Below are positions 17,138 to 26,687 of a stretch of DNA of 46,025 bases, piece by piece. The notes under the pieces were generated by a model. The model worked only from the letters and a program-made list of their open reading frames with translations. It had not been told where the DNA came from and ran no database searches. Made by a program: the position numbers and the translations under genes. The stretch is taken from NCBI GenBank assembly GCA_008704415.1, contig VXIS01000357.1, positions 1 through 46,025 of the forward strand, in the 5' to 3' direction. The DNA comes from Sphaerosporella brunnea (Eukaryota > Ascomycota > Pezizomycetes > Pezizales > Pyronemataceae). Each line of letters begins with the position of its first letter. Within the stretch, counting starts at the first letter, position 1.

Positions 17138-20100
17138 ATGGGACGTCCAGCATCTTCTTCGTCTTTTCCTTGTTGTCACGGCTCTCCGGCCCGCAGGCCG
17201 GACAGCCTTTCCTTGTCTTCGGTAGCTCTGTCAAATCAAGGTGTGGAGGAGGAATCAATGGATGGAAACCATCTCGTAGTTACGTGTTCCCTCTCCGATA
17301 GTGATAACAAGATCCAAACTCACGCACTGATTGACTGTGGAGCCACTGGTTTTGCTTTCATCGACGAAGAATTTGCTCGCCAACATCATTTTCCCCAGTA
17401 TGCACTACGCGTTCCTCGCGCCCTCGAGGTTATAGACGGTAGACCCATCTCGTCCGGAGACATCACCCACATTGTCAAGGTGGGGATGTCGATCGGCGGT
17501 CACCATGAGACGTTGCCTGCCTTCGTCACCAAGCTCGGCCACTACCCTCTGATCCTGGGCATCCCTTGGATGCGGCACCATGGAGTGTCAATCCGCTTTG
17601 CCTCAAACGACGTCTCCTTCGACTCCCCTCGCTGCGTCGCACACAGGACAACACTGAAGCCGACAAGCATCAAAGGAGTGACGCCCCCTACCCAGTCCGT
17701 AGACATTGCAATAGTGTCGGCCACCTCCTTCCAACGTCTGGTCAAAAACAAGAAACAGCGATACGGCCAGCTCCAGCTTTTCTCCCTATCGCTGTATGAA
17801 ATCAACAAGGCGTTGGAGCGTAAGGTGATCGACGAGGGGGATCTAAAGTCACTGGTCCCTCCGCAGTACCACGAGTTTCTACCCCTCTTTTCAAAAGCGG
17901 TAGCCAATCACCTACCCCCCCACCGGCCCTACGACCACAAGATACCATTCAAGGAGGGGTTTGAACCCCCCTTTGGCCCCCTATACTCGCTGTCTCGCCC
18001 CGAGCTGGAAGCCCTAAAGGCCTGGTTGGAGGAAAACCTATCGAAAGGATTCATCAGGGCCTCCTCCTCACCCGCCGGTGCCCCAATCCTCTTCGTCAAG
18101 AAGGGGGATGGATCCTTACGCCTGGTGGTTGACTACCGAGGTCTCAACGAAGGAACGATCAAGAACAGGTATCCGCTCCCGTTGGTACGAGAGACACTGA
18201 TGAGGCTCTCCAAGGCTCGCTGGTTTAGCAAGTTGGACGTCCGCGGAGCTTACAACCTAATCCGAATGGCAGAGGGTGAAGAGTGGAAAACTGCATTTAG
18301 AACCCGATATGGACTATTCGAATCCCTGGTGATGCCATTCGGTCTTACCAACGCCCCTGCTGACTTCCAACGCTTTATCAATGATACCCTCTCACCGTTC
18401 TTGGACCGCTTCGCCTCTGCCTACTTGGATGACATCTTGATCTACTCGGATACCCTGGAAGAGCATCAAGACCACCTGCGACAGGTCCTTCGTCGGCTTT
18501 CGGAAGCCGGGCTGCACCTCAAACCGGAGAAATGCGAGTTTCACCAACGAGAGGTCAAGTATCTAGGACTGATTATCGGCATCGACGGCATACGGATGGA
18601 TCCAGACAAGGTCGAAGCAGTGAGAGCTTGGCCAACCCCGGAGAAGCTGAAGGACGTCAGAGCCTTCCTTGGATTTGCCAACTTTTACCGTCGATTCATA
18701 CGCTCCTACTCACAGGTAGTGCGGCCACTCACCCGTCTGACTCAGAAGGACGTGCCATTTCAATGGACCAAAACCGAACAGGAAGCCTTCGACAGCCTGA
18801 AGACGTGCTTCACCACCGCTCCAGTCCTTCGCCGCTTTGACCACGACCGCGACGTCGTCGTTGAGACCGACGCCTCAGACTACGTCTCCGCTGGCATCCT
18901 ATCACAATACGACGACGACGGCGTCCTCCACCCTGTTGCGTACTTCTCTAAGAAGCATTCCCCTGCAGAATGCAACTACGAGATCTACGACAAGGAGTTG
19001 ATGGCTATCGTCCGGGCTTTTGAGGAATGGCGACCGGAACTCCAATCCGTGGAGAATCCAGTCCAGGTGCTCACCGATCACAAGAACTTGGAGTATTTTA
19101 CGACCACCAAGCTCCTGAATCGACGTCAAGCCCGTTGGTCTCAGTTCCTATCGCAGTTCAACTTCAAGATCGTCTACCGTCCTGGGAAGTCCGGTGGGAA
19201 GCCGGACTCACTAACTCGCAGATCAGGAGATCTGCCTAAGGAGGGGGATGAGCGCACGACTGAAAATTTTTCCGTCGTCATAAAGCCCCACCAGATCGTC
19301 CATCTCCTGGCCGATGGCCCGCCGGCACAGCCTCCACTACCCCTAGGAGACGAAGCAGTGACACTTGCCCGCCTGTTTCAAGAAGCTTACGATGCGGACC
19401 CGTTTCCGTCTCAGGTCCTCCGGATGTTGCAAGACGGAGTCCGCCATAGCCGCCGGATCACGTTGGCAGAATGCGCCCAAGAAAGAGATCGTCTCACCTA
19501 TAGAGGTAAGCTTTACGTGCCCGAATACGAGCCCCTCCGGCTGCACCTGATGCAACAACACCACGATGCCCCCGTCGCTGGCCACCCAGGAAGATCCAAA
19601 ACCTTGGAGCTGCTTTGTCGTACCTACCATTGGCCTAAGATGCGGCAGGACGTGGAACGGTATGTCCGCAACTGCCATGTCTGCCAACGCTCTCGGACCG
19701 GTCGTCACGCTCCTTACGGCATCTTACGACCCCTTCCTATCCCGGAACGTCCTTGGCAGGACATCTCAATGGACTTCGTCACTGGGCTCCCGTGGTCACA
19801 AGGCTGCGATGCTATTTGGGTTGTGGTCGACCGCCTTACGAAGGAACGTCACCTGATTCCTTGCCGGACCAATGTCGATGCGGCCGGACTGGCTGATCTC
19901 TTTATCCAACACGTATTCCGTCTCCACGGCCTACCGCTTACGATCATCTCCGACCGTGGACCGCAGTTCGCATCGGACTTCTGGGAACGCATCTGTGTCA
20001 GACTGGGTATAGAGCGTCGGCTCTCGACAGCCTTCCACCCCCAAACGGACGGACAGACTGAACGGATCAATGCGGTAATGGAGCAGTACCTCCGAGCATA

Positions 20101-20704
20101 TGTCAACTATCTCCAGGATGACTGGGCCGATTGGCTGCCGTTGGCCGAATTCGCAACCAACAACCAGGCATCGGAGGCTCATGGCTCCTCTCCCTTCTTT
20201 GCTAACAAGGGGTTCGACCCTCGTTACCAGTTTGACTTGTCCCCTGCGGCCCCCAACAATGTTGACGATCGCAGAGCCTTGACCACCGCCAGGACGTTGT
20301 CGGAAATCCATTCGCACCTCCGCACGGAGCTCCTACGGGCCCAGATGAGATATCAGGACAACGCCGACGAGCACCGCATACCGGCCCCCAATTATCAGGT
20401 CGGAGACAAGGTCTGGCTTGATGCCCGGAATTGGAAGACTCGGCGTCCAGCCAGTAAGCTGGACAATAAGCGTCACGGCCCGTTTGAGGTTACCGAGAAG
20501 GTCTCGGCATACGCCTACCGCCTCCGGCTCCATGAGGATATGCATGTCCACCCAGTCTTCCACGTCTCCCTCCTGGAACCGGCACCCGATGATCCTTACC
20601 CGGGACAACGACAGGACCCACCACCTCCGGTGGAGATCGAGGGCGAGCAGGAGTGGTTTGTCGATCAGGATATTGGACTCCCGACTGCATGGACGGTGGC
20701 GTAA
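17138..20704 (+). CDS. pol: Retrotransposon pol: protease, reverse transcriptase, RNase H, integrase
   Basis: 1188-aa frame. Aspartic protease with DCGATGF at 66-72 (Cys replaces the usual Ser or Thr). RT from about 280, with the YLDD active site at 429-432 and MPFGLTNAP before it. RNase H with TDASD (Asp578), YEIYDKELMAI and TDHKNLEYF. Integrase with an H/H/C/C zinc domain (HDAPVAGHPG...CHVCQRS) and D,D(35)E core Asp879 (SMDF), Asp939 (SDRGPQF), Glu975 (DGQTERIN), then a GPY/F-type module (VHPVFHVSLLEPA). ATG 17138 has a good context (GCCATGG), so reinitiation is possible; a frameshift mechanism is not evident because no standard slippery heptamer precedes the gag stop. The frame ends early, just inside the chromodomain. 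Confidence 0.93.
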   Translation: MGRPASSSSFPCCHGSPARRPDSLSLSSVALSNQGVEEESMDGNHLVVTCSLSDSDNKIQTHALIDCGATGFAFIDEEFARQHHFPQYALRVPRALEVIDGRPISSGDITHIVKVGMSIGGHHETLPAFVTKLGHYPLILGIPWMRHHGVSIRFASNDVSFDSPRCVAHRTTLKPTSIKGVTPPTQSVDIAIVSATSFQRLVKNKKQRYGQLQLFSLSLYEINKALERKVIDEGDLKSLVPPQYHEFLPLFSKAVANHLPPHRPYDHKIPFKEGFEPPFGPLYSLSRPELEALKAWLEENLSKGFIRASSSPAGAPILFVKKGDGSLRLVVDYRGLNEGTIKNRYPLPLVRETLMRLSKARWFSKLDVRGAYNLIRMAEGEEWKTAFRTRYGLFESLVMPFGLTNAPADFQRFINDTLSPFLDRFASAYLDDILIYSDTLEEHQDHLRQVLRRLSEAGLHLKPEKCEFHQREVKYLGLIIGIDGIRMDPDKVEAVRAWPTPEKLKDVRAFLGFANFYRRFIRSYSQVVRPLTRLTQKDVPFQWTKTEQEAFDSLKTCFTTAPVLRRFDHDRDVVVETDASDYVSAGILSQYDDDGVLHPVAYFSKKHSPAECNYEIYDKELMAIVRAFEEWRPELQSVENPVQVLTDHKNLEYFTTTKLLNRRQARWSQFLSQFNFKIVYRPGKSGGKPDSLTRRSGDLPKEGDERTTENFSVVIKPHQIVHLLADGPPAQPPLPLGDEAVTLARLFQEAYDADPFPSQVLRMLQDGVRHSRRITLAECAQERDRLTYRGKLYVPEYEPLRLHLMQQHHDAPVAGHPGRSKTLELLCRTYHWPKMRQDVERYVRNCHVCQRSRTGRHAPYGILRPLPIPERPWQDISMDFVTGLPWSQGCDAIWVVVDRLTKERHLIPCRTNVDAAGLADLFIQHVFRLHGLPLTIISDRGPQFASDFWERICVRLGIERRLSTAFHPQTDGQTERINAVMEQYLRAYVNYLQDDWADWLPLAEFATNNQASEAHGSSPFFANKGFDPRYQFDLSPAAPNNVDDRRALTTARTLSEIHSHLRTELLRAQMRYQDNADEHRIPAPNYQVGDKVWLDARNWKTRRPASKLDNKRHGPFEVTEKVSAYAYRLRLHEDMHVHPVFHVSLLEPAPDDPYPGQRQDPPPPVEIEGEQEWFVDQDIGLPTAWTVA

Positions 20705-20843
20705 GCTCCAGTATTTGGTCAAGTGGACCGGCTACGATCGGCCGAAGTGGGAACCAGCCGAGATGGTCAATGGTCTGGAAGCTATCGATCGCTTCCACGA
20801 GGCCTATCCGGACAAGCCGGGGCCTCTGCCGGAAGATGAATGA
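20670..20843 (+). pseudogene. Chromodomain of pol, displaced by a +1 frameshift
   Basis: The frame immediately after 20669 encodes a chromodomain core (LQYLVKWTGYDRPKWEP, then AIDRFHEAYPDKPG) and ends at TGA 20841-20843. The pol frame carries the preceding EWFVDQ and then runs out of phase: one extra G at about 20669 separates the two. Chromodomains direct integration to marked heterochromatin, so this copy may integrate without targeting, or the base is a sequencing error. Confidence 0.75.
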
Positions 20844-20863
20844 GCTTCGCCGGAGCTCAGCCG

Positions 20864-20877
20864 TAGGAGGGGGATAC
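20864..20877 (+). other. Polypurine tract
   Basis: GTAGGAGGGGGATAC directly before the 3' LTR; the purine run AGGAGGGGGA is the expected plus-strand primer. Confidence 0.7.
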
Positions 20878-21389
20878 TGTCACGGCGCAAGTTGGATGGA
20901 GTCTTCCGACTAAGCTACCGGCTTTTACTCTCAATGAAATCGGCTGGAACTCTCAGATCTAAGGCTTCAAAGGATGCTGATTCATTTGCTGTTCTCAAAT
21001 TTACCCCCCCGTTGATGGTTGTCACGTGGTGAGGTTCGGAAGTGGGGGTTGTTTGTGGTGTCGTGATGAGGCTCTGCAGGGGGACTCGGTGGGGTGGCTC
21101 CGAGCCGAGGTTATATTCGGCTACCACGTGGCGCGGCGCACCGCAGTCACGTGATTGCTATAAGGGGCCTTCGCTTCCGCTTTGTTGTTTGTTTTCCCTT
21201 TTCTCTTTACTGAACCTTCGTATGTCAATCTGAGTACCTTCGTTCCAATCTGAATCCTGACCGTGCGCATTGCGCCTCTTGTCCTGCCTCTTGTCCTGCC
21301 TTTGGATCTTGTCCCAGCTCTCGTTCTTGCCCCCTCTGTACGCGAGTACCTTGGGCCCCTCCAGTCTGTTCTCGACCCTCTCCGTTACA
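20878..21389 (+). repeat. 3' LTR (512 bp)
   Basis: Same length and ends as the 5' LTR with three substitutions; one of them creates CACGTGGCG instead of CACGTGTCG. Followed by target duplication GCGAC. Confidence 0.95.
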
Positions 21390-21394
21390 GCGAC

Positions 21395-21814
21395 CTCAGT
21401 TTCTGCAGTGCGCAGTTTCATCCACAGACAGACTCGGAAGGGGTGCAGTATGCTCCCATTGTTGAGCCATAGCCAATGCATCATCCGTGACGTCTCTCAC
21501 ATCACGTTCTTGAAACAGTGGCTTATTATCTTATCTGCTCCCACTCCTTGTAGTGTGTCAACTCTCCGTCATTGCCTGGGCTGTCGTTTAACTTCCATCT
21601 AAAGAACACCATTAGCCTTGATATTTCTCTACCGCATGAGAATTTAGAGCTAGCCACTGACCGGCTCATGTTGGCCGTGATTTGCGAAGTAGTAAAGGGA
21701 GGAGGTAGTGGGTTGGGGTCGAGGAGGCGAGACCGTCTCACTTGATAGCCAGCACTCGCACGGATAAAGACAATTCTATTCGATTCCACAACTATCATTG
21801 TGTACAGCAGCGTA
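21395..21814. other. Gene-free stretch right of the retrotransposon
   Basis: I see no gene, RNA or clear repeat here. ORFs are short and lack signatures. Confidence 0.35.
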
Positions 21815-22128
21815 GTCGCTCCGCAGTGTCGTCGCTGAAGCTCCTCCACGGCTGCACTCCAGAATAGTAGAGCTGGACAGTCGCTCCGCAGTGTCGTCGC
21901 TGAAGCTTCACCCCGGAATAGTAGAGCTGGACAGTCGCTCCGCAGTGTCGTCGCTGAAGCTCCTCCACGGCTGCACTCCAGAATAGTAGAGCTGGACAGT
22001 CGCTCCGCAGTGTCGTCGCTGAAGCTCCTCCACGGCTCCGCTCCAAAATATTAGGGTTGCACAGTCACTCCGCAGTGTCGTCGCTAAAGCTTCTCCACGG
22101 CTCCGCTCCACAATATTAGGGTTGCGCC
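21815..22128. repeat. 65-bp minisatellite, about five copies
   Basis: Copies start at 21815, 21880, 21934, 21999 and 22064 (each with GTCGCTCCGCAGTGTCGTCG, GTCACTCC in the last). Unit lengths 65, 54, 65, 65 and about 65; the second lacks 11 bp (CTCCTCCACGG region). The first three end AGAGCTGGACA; the last two carry a variant half (CTCCGCTCC..AATATTAGGGTTG), so the array has two subfamilies. Minus-strand frames run through it but are repeat-driven. Confidence 0.9.
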
Positions 22129-22129
22129 A

Positions 22130-23569
22130 CCGGGTTGAGTTGAGCCTCCAGTAAACGCCACCGGAAAACGCCACACCACTGCTCTATATAGAGATAGATA
22201 CCACTCCATTTGGTGGAGCTCGTCTAGAGGCCTCGAGGATCATTTGTATATCTTGCTTTTGTGTTTTGGCCATATGGTTGTTGAGGACGAAGTGTTTTTG
22301 CCTGGGTGGGCCACCTGAAGTTGGTTGGTTGCTGGAACCCAACTCACCCCCTATCACCCGCACCTCACACGTGGCGTCTTGGCGTTTTCACGACTTGGGT
22401 GACAATACGTTACATGAAAATACTGTCACACGCTATGCCAGCATCCCTACTCTGAACTTCTCAGACGTTCGGCGAGACTTGAGGTTCTGCTGGGGTTAAA
22501 GTTGTTAAACACCCTGGTTTTGAAGTGGGACTTTGGATTATACCTAGTCCCAGACTCCAAACCCAAAAGAGCGACCTCAAGTGGGTTGAAAGTTGAAACC
22601 CGACAATCCGTCGCCCGTACTAGTCTAGTACCCACGAAGTAGCGGCGGCAATCAACTATAATTTAGCGCCGCCTACTACGTTACGTTGCCGCAGCCGCCC
22701 GAACGTCAACCAACGGCCCTCTTAAGTCTTTAAGCATTGCTAACCCCAGCCGCAACTAAAAACTACTATTCTTTTCCTTCGTGTACACTCTACGCAATGA
22801 GTGGCCCTTGAGACCGCAAATTTATATTTCCAGCTCATGCGCACATGTACACTCCGTCATTGCCTCTGAGCAATGTGGCTAGGGGCTTAGACACCAAGCG
22901 GCTTCAAAGAAGAGAAGACGAAAGCTAATGCCCACCCCGCTAGCGGCAATCTTATCCGCCGACTACGCGCCGCCTCGGGGTCGATGTGCTTAAAGATCTT
23001 GCAATTAGCGCAAAGTGGAAGGGTCAAGGAATTGCACCCTGAATATCTGACGCTTGTCGTTGCCGGTCGGGAGCTACGAGGGAGGGAAGAGGAAGGCAGC
23101 GCCTTCACCGAGGAGCACAATCAAGTTCAAAGTCCCCTTGACCTAATCCCCTCAGATGCTGTTTTCAGTTTCTGCAGCACGAAAACAGAAGAGGAAGGCC
23201 AAGGCCACGGTTGTTGAAGAACCCACCAGGCGTCCGTGTACTCGCGCGGCTGGAAACTGCAGAGACTTCAGGGCTAGGTTTCTCGAGTGATTCAACAAGT
23301 AGCAATGGTGCTTTCTCCATCAACGTAACACGTTTGTTTATACGATATTGATCGTACATGGCTTTGTCGCAAAAAGGGGATCCCGTTGCCCGTTCTCACG
23401 ACAATTTTTACGGCTTAGTCAACTGTTCTCCACCACTACTGAAAGCCTAACCCTGGAGTCACATGATGTCTGGATGCGAGTATAGTACGAGTGCTTTCCT
23501 ATGATTGAACTATGCATAAGGCACAGCACGCACGGGCAATTGGGGATCACGAAGGATACAATATCATTT
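22130..23569. other. Gene-free stretch
   Basis: No gene recognised. An ORF at 22984-23217 has somewhat hydrophilic, coding-like content but no signature. A small inverted repeat CCACTCC.ATTTGGTGG lies near 22191-22206. Confidence 0.3.
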
Positions 23570-24036
23570 AAGTTCTCATACAAGATCCATGTCGAAACAA
23601 AAAATGGAGATCCCCGGCCCAAAATTCTCCAAGGCCACAGAACTTGAAGCCTTACAACCCACACCAAGAGTCCTCCATCTTCCCCTGTGCATACCATCTA
23701 GCGAGGGAGTAGTAAGCGTGGCCATCCGTCGGTAAGCTATGAAGAAAGGTGGCATCTGCAAAGAGGAGTGGTCAACACAAGAAAGCCCTGAGTTGGGGGG
23801 CGAGATGGTGTACTCGAAACGGAGGCGGTCTGGGCGGTGGTGGAGGCAGAGTCTGCCATGCCCTGAGGGATTGCGGAAGCAGGGGCGGGAGCGGTAGGAA
23901 TGGGGTTGGAAGATGGCTGCATTTCGACGGTGGAAGTGCTGGTTTCTGTGGTATCAACAGGCTGATAAGGATGAAGAGAATTGAATGTCTTAGAGGGTGA
24001 TGGTGAAAACACAGTCCGCGAGAGAGCCATTTTATA
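23570..24036 (-). repeat. Dispersed repeat copy 2 (TATA box plus short ORF)
   Basis: Minus-strand homologue of 12519-12993, from TATAAAATGGCTCTCTC (24036 downward) to GGATCTTGTATGAGAA (about 23574). Similarity is evident throughout with scattered substitutions and small indels. Confidence 0.6.
23737..24030 (-). CDS. Short ORF of the dispersed repeat family, copy 2 (hypothetical)
   Basis: 97-aa frame starting ATGGCTCTCTCGCG just after the TATA box. It shares QGMADSASTTAQTAS with copy 1 but starts 36 codons earlier (MALSRTVFSPSPSKTF...), and ends within the segment where copy 1 stays open; the downstream part (AYRRMATL...LDGM..GRWRTLG) continues in another frame (23576-23761). Either a short intron or a frameshift is involved. 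The function is unknown. Confidence 0.35.
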   Translation of the reverse strand: MALSRTVFSPSPSKTFNSLHPYQPVDTTETSTSTVEMQPSSNPIPTAPAPASAIPQGMADSASTTAQTASVSSTPSRPPTQGFLVLTTPLCRCHLSS

Positions 24037-24274
24037 GTGATGATGCGGTCCCAAATGTCCTCACTCCGCTGGCCATGTTTCGATATGCAATTGACTGTGC
24101 GCATTCATAAGGTTCCACAGCATATCAGAGCGGCCACTCTGCATAAATCCACACCCTGGTTGCGCACACCTACACTGGGTCACGCCGGCCGAGGGGCGCA
24201 ATCTTCGCTGTCCTACGGTTCCTGTTGGCTTGTAGATGCTTTATACACAGTAGAGCGCTGGCTCTTCGCGTATT

Positions 24275-24523
24275 TTGCGCAGCGCACTCCGATTCGTCCC
24301 CTCCAACCCAACGGGGTGCGTGCGGCTTTTCACGGACGCGCAGGCGGCGCTAGGGAGATTGCAACACAGCGCACCCGGGCCAGGCCAGTGGCTACTCCCA
24401 CGCATCGCTCGCGCGGAGGCATCGCTGAAGACTCGAGGTTGGCAGGTGGGATACCGCTGGGTGTCCGGCCACAAGGATGTCCAAGGACCTGAGCGCATGG
24501 TATCTGACATGGCCCAACAGTGA
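24275..24523 (+). pseudogene. Non-LTR retrotransposon (LINE) RNase H relic
   Basis: Open frame encoding the C-terminal half of a LINE-type RNase H: VRLFTDAQAALGRL (the DSQAAL block), GPGQWLLPRI, LKTRGWQVGYRWVSGHKDVQG. The usual GNERAD block is altered to GPERMVSD. No reverse transcriptase or 3' tail is recognisable around it, so only this fragment remains. Tad/I-like elements of ascomycetes carry such domains. Confidence 0.65.
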
Positions 24524-26023
24524 CTTTTCAGGTGCAGACGCACATGCACATAAGCGTGCAGAATATCCAACAACAGCAACAAAGAACGAACCAAGAGATA
24601 CATCCACACACCCGTTGCTGGAGTGCTGAGTCGTCTGAAACGTTCCTGGGCAACCTCGAGTCCGACGCTCATGGCAGTTCCACTTACATACCGCCCCGAC
24701 AAAAACAATTCCCTTCGCCGACAAAAATCCTTCCCCCATTGAGGTAGGCACTAACGGCAGTACTTCCTAGTGAACAGATGTCTGCCGTTCTCGGTTCAAG
24801 AACTGGGGGGTTCCTAATAGCCAGCCAGCCCGTCGGGCTTCCAGGGGTCACTCACCGAAAATTTCCACAGTGACGCTAGACGAAACACCCTCTACTGCTT
24901 GCTGGGTAACAAGCTCAAACTCCCAACATCTCACAGTGTATCACTCGCAGCCGAAACAGCCCGCCTGTCGAAGTTTTAGCCAGCCCGGCTTACATCCACC
25001 AACACCCGGGCTGTTAGCGTTAAGCAGCCCGCCCACCGAGTCCGGATGTTTGGGCCGGCTATTAGGAACACTGGTGACTACTGTAGTAAAAAAGGGGGTT
25101 TCAAAAACGTTTTTATACATTTTCCAATAGTTTTCAGATGGTTGGCGCAGTTCAAACGTACGTGCAGCGTTTTCTTTGCGTTGCAAATGTCCTGTGAACA
25201 TTTTTGACAGCGGAAATGCTGCTGGGTTGCGACATGCTACCGCGACAACTAGTTAGCCAGCTGTACTCGCACATATATGGCTGAGTGTAGTGGTACAGAA
25301 ATGCTGCAAAAACGTTTGAACAAACGGTTGTAAAACGTCTGAGAGCTTGGAACCGTTTTTTGCCCGGTAACGTCTTGCGGTCACCGACGTTCAAAAGGTT
25401 GAACACATTTTGTGAGCATCGACGCTTGCGTAATTGAACTGGTACATGTCAATAAGTTTGAGTTGTGAAAGGTTTACGACAATTCTAACCATCCGAGAAT
25501 GATTCGACGATGGCTGCCCAATCGTTTCTCAGACCCCCCCTTTCACCACAGTACCGAAGCGGTCCTCTTTCACTCCTTTGAATTGCGTCGTCACTTTGGC
25601 GTTGTACCCGCTAAAATACCTGTCACCACAAACTGTTGTTACAATAGTATAAGGATATTCCTGCATATGCATTCTAAACGTTACACGGCATATGAATTTG
25701 TGTGGAGTCAGAATTTTTTGGGGGCGGAGATTTTGGCTGCGTGTGGATGTGGAACCCATCAGCGACTGTGGTAGGGCAAATGATGATCTCTTGAGGTTTC
25801 TTGGCCCAGGCTTTTGTGGGCTGTTTTTTTTTTTTTTGGAAAAAACAAGAAAACAAGAAACAAATTATCTCGTGATGGATGTGATCTTCAAACATAGTCA
25901 AGAACTTTGGTGATATCAAGCTTTCACCTTCCCTCAAGTCTATCGATGTTTGCAGTTACGATACCGCGGCGAAGAAAAAAACTCCGTTTACCATGCGATG
26001 GATCTTCGAAGGTGCTTCCAAAC
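24524..26023. other. Gene-free stretch with a possible short-TIR element
   Basis: Apart from the TIR pair at 24810/25069 I see no feature. The sequence from 25080 to 25450 is AT-rich with several AAACGTTT-like motifs; no family recognised. A T-tract of 15 lies near 25825. Confidence 0.3.
24810..25069. mobile_element. Possible MITE with 17-bp imperfect TIRs
   Basis: GTTCCTAATAGCCAGCC at the left and, on the other strand, GTTCCTAATAGCCGGCC at the right (one mismatch). The interior contains at least four CAGCCCG-type motifs in both orientations, as subterminal transposase sites often look. No target duplication was identified. Confidence 0.4.
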
Positions 26024-26310
26024 GGCTCGGCGTAGGACTCGGCGTGGGACGCAATGCGGGGTTTCGAGCGTAGAACGTGAAGCGTGGAGCATGGAGTGTG
26101 GAGGATGCGGTGGGTAATCTCCAGCTTCAAACCCCAAGTCAATTGGATGAAAACTGACTCAAAACACAGAGGCTCGGCGCAGGACTCAGCATAGAACGCG
26201 ATGCGGGGTTTGGAGCGTGGAGCTAGAAGCGTGGAGCTTGGAGCGTGGAGTGTGGAGGATGCGGTGGGTAATCTGCAGCTTCAACTCCCAAGTCAATCAG
26301 ATGAAAACTG
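26024..26310. repeat. Direct duplication, period 147 bp
   Basis: 26024-26155 and 26171-26310 both run from GGCTCGGCG.AGGACTC through GATGCGGTGGGTAATCT to GATGAAAACTG with moderate divergence. Within each copy short units GCGTGGAGC / GAGTGTGGAG repeat. No coding capacity. Confidence 0.8.
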
Positions 26311-26520
26311 GCAAAGTTATGGCTGGAGAAGCATACTCAAAACCTAGAGGCCGAAGGCCGCAAGAATCTTGTACTCTCATTACTTTTTCCACGCAGGAGC
26401 CACCAAAGTTGATTGCAAGTTATCCAAAACTCTAGCCCCGAAAACGATTGGAATTCGATGAAAAAAGGGAAAAAGGTTCTCTTCTCCACACACACCTAAG
26501 TGGGCAGCAAAAAGAAGTAA

Positions 26521-26533
26521 AAAAAATAAAAAA
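26521..26533 (-). terminator. Pol III terminator of tRNA-Ile
   Basis: On the minus strand a T6-A-T6 run immediately follows the tRNA 3' end, as required for RNA polymerase III termination. Confidence 0.7.
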
Positions 26534-26607
26534 TGATCCCTGCAGGGGTCGAACCTGCGACCTTGGCGTTATTAGCACCACGCTCTAACCAACTGAGCTA
26601 AGAGACC
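26534..26607 (-). tRNA. tRNA-Ile (anticodon AAU)
   Basis: 74-nt cloverleaf without intron. The acceptor stem GGTCTCT pairs with AGGGATC (two wobble pairs), discriminator A. The D arm contains TTAGCTCAGTTGGTTAGAGC (A box), the anticodon loop is CTAATAA within stem TGGTG/CGCCA, and the T arm is GCAGGTTCGACCCCTGC (B box GGTTCGACCC). It is encoded without CCA and lies 80 bp downstream of the 26688 stop on the same strand. Confidence 0.96.
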
Positions 26608-26687
26608 TTTTTCTAGATTCTCTGCTTCCATAAACACGAGAGCCAATTTTCGCCCTCGTTTTCCCGGGTTCTATTAGGTATAATCTA

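Larger units (their letters stand above)
15241..21394 (+). mobile_element. Ty3/gypsy (chromovirus-type) LTR retrotransposon with 5-bp target duplication
   Basis: Complete element 15246-21389 (6144 bp) flanked by the direct repeat GCGAC (15241-15245 and 21390-21394). Order: LTR, putative self-priming site, gag, pol (protease, RT, RNase H, integrase), frameshifted chromodomain, polypurine tract, LTR. RT before integrase defines Ty3/gypsy; the chromodomain places it with chromoviruses. LTRs are both 512 bp, start TG and end CA, and differ at three positions, so insertion is recent. Domains are intact except for the single-base frameshift before the chromodomain. CpG-rich open frames show no sign of repeat-induced point mutation. 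Confidence 0.95.

Noticed and set aside
21795..22174. Minus-strand ORFs with repeated RRHCGAT / LYYSGV blocks
   Set aside because: Repetition is the translation of the 65-bp minisatellite; no independent evidence of coding.
22984..23217. 77-codon ORF with charged content
   Set aside because: Looks mildly coding-like but has no recognisable motif, no partner exon and no conserved counterpart in the window; too weak to list as a gene.
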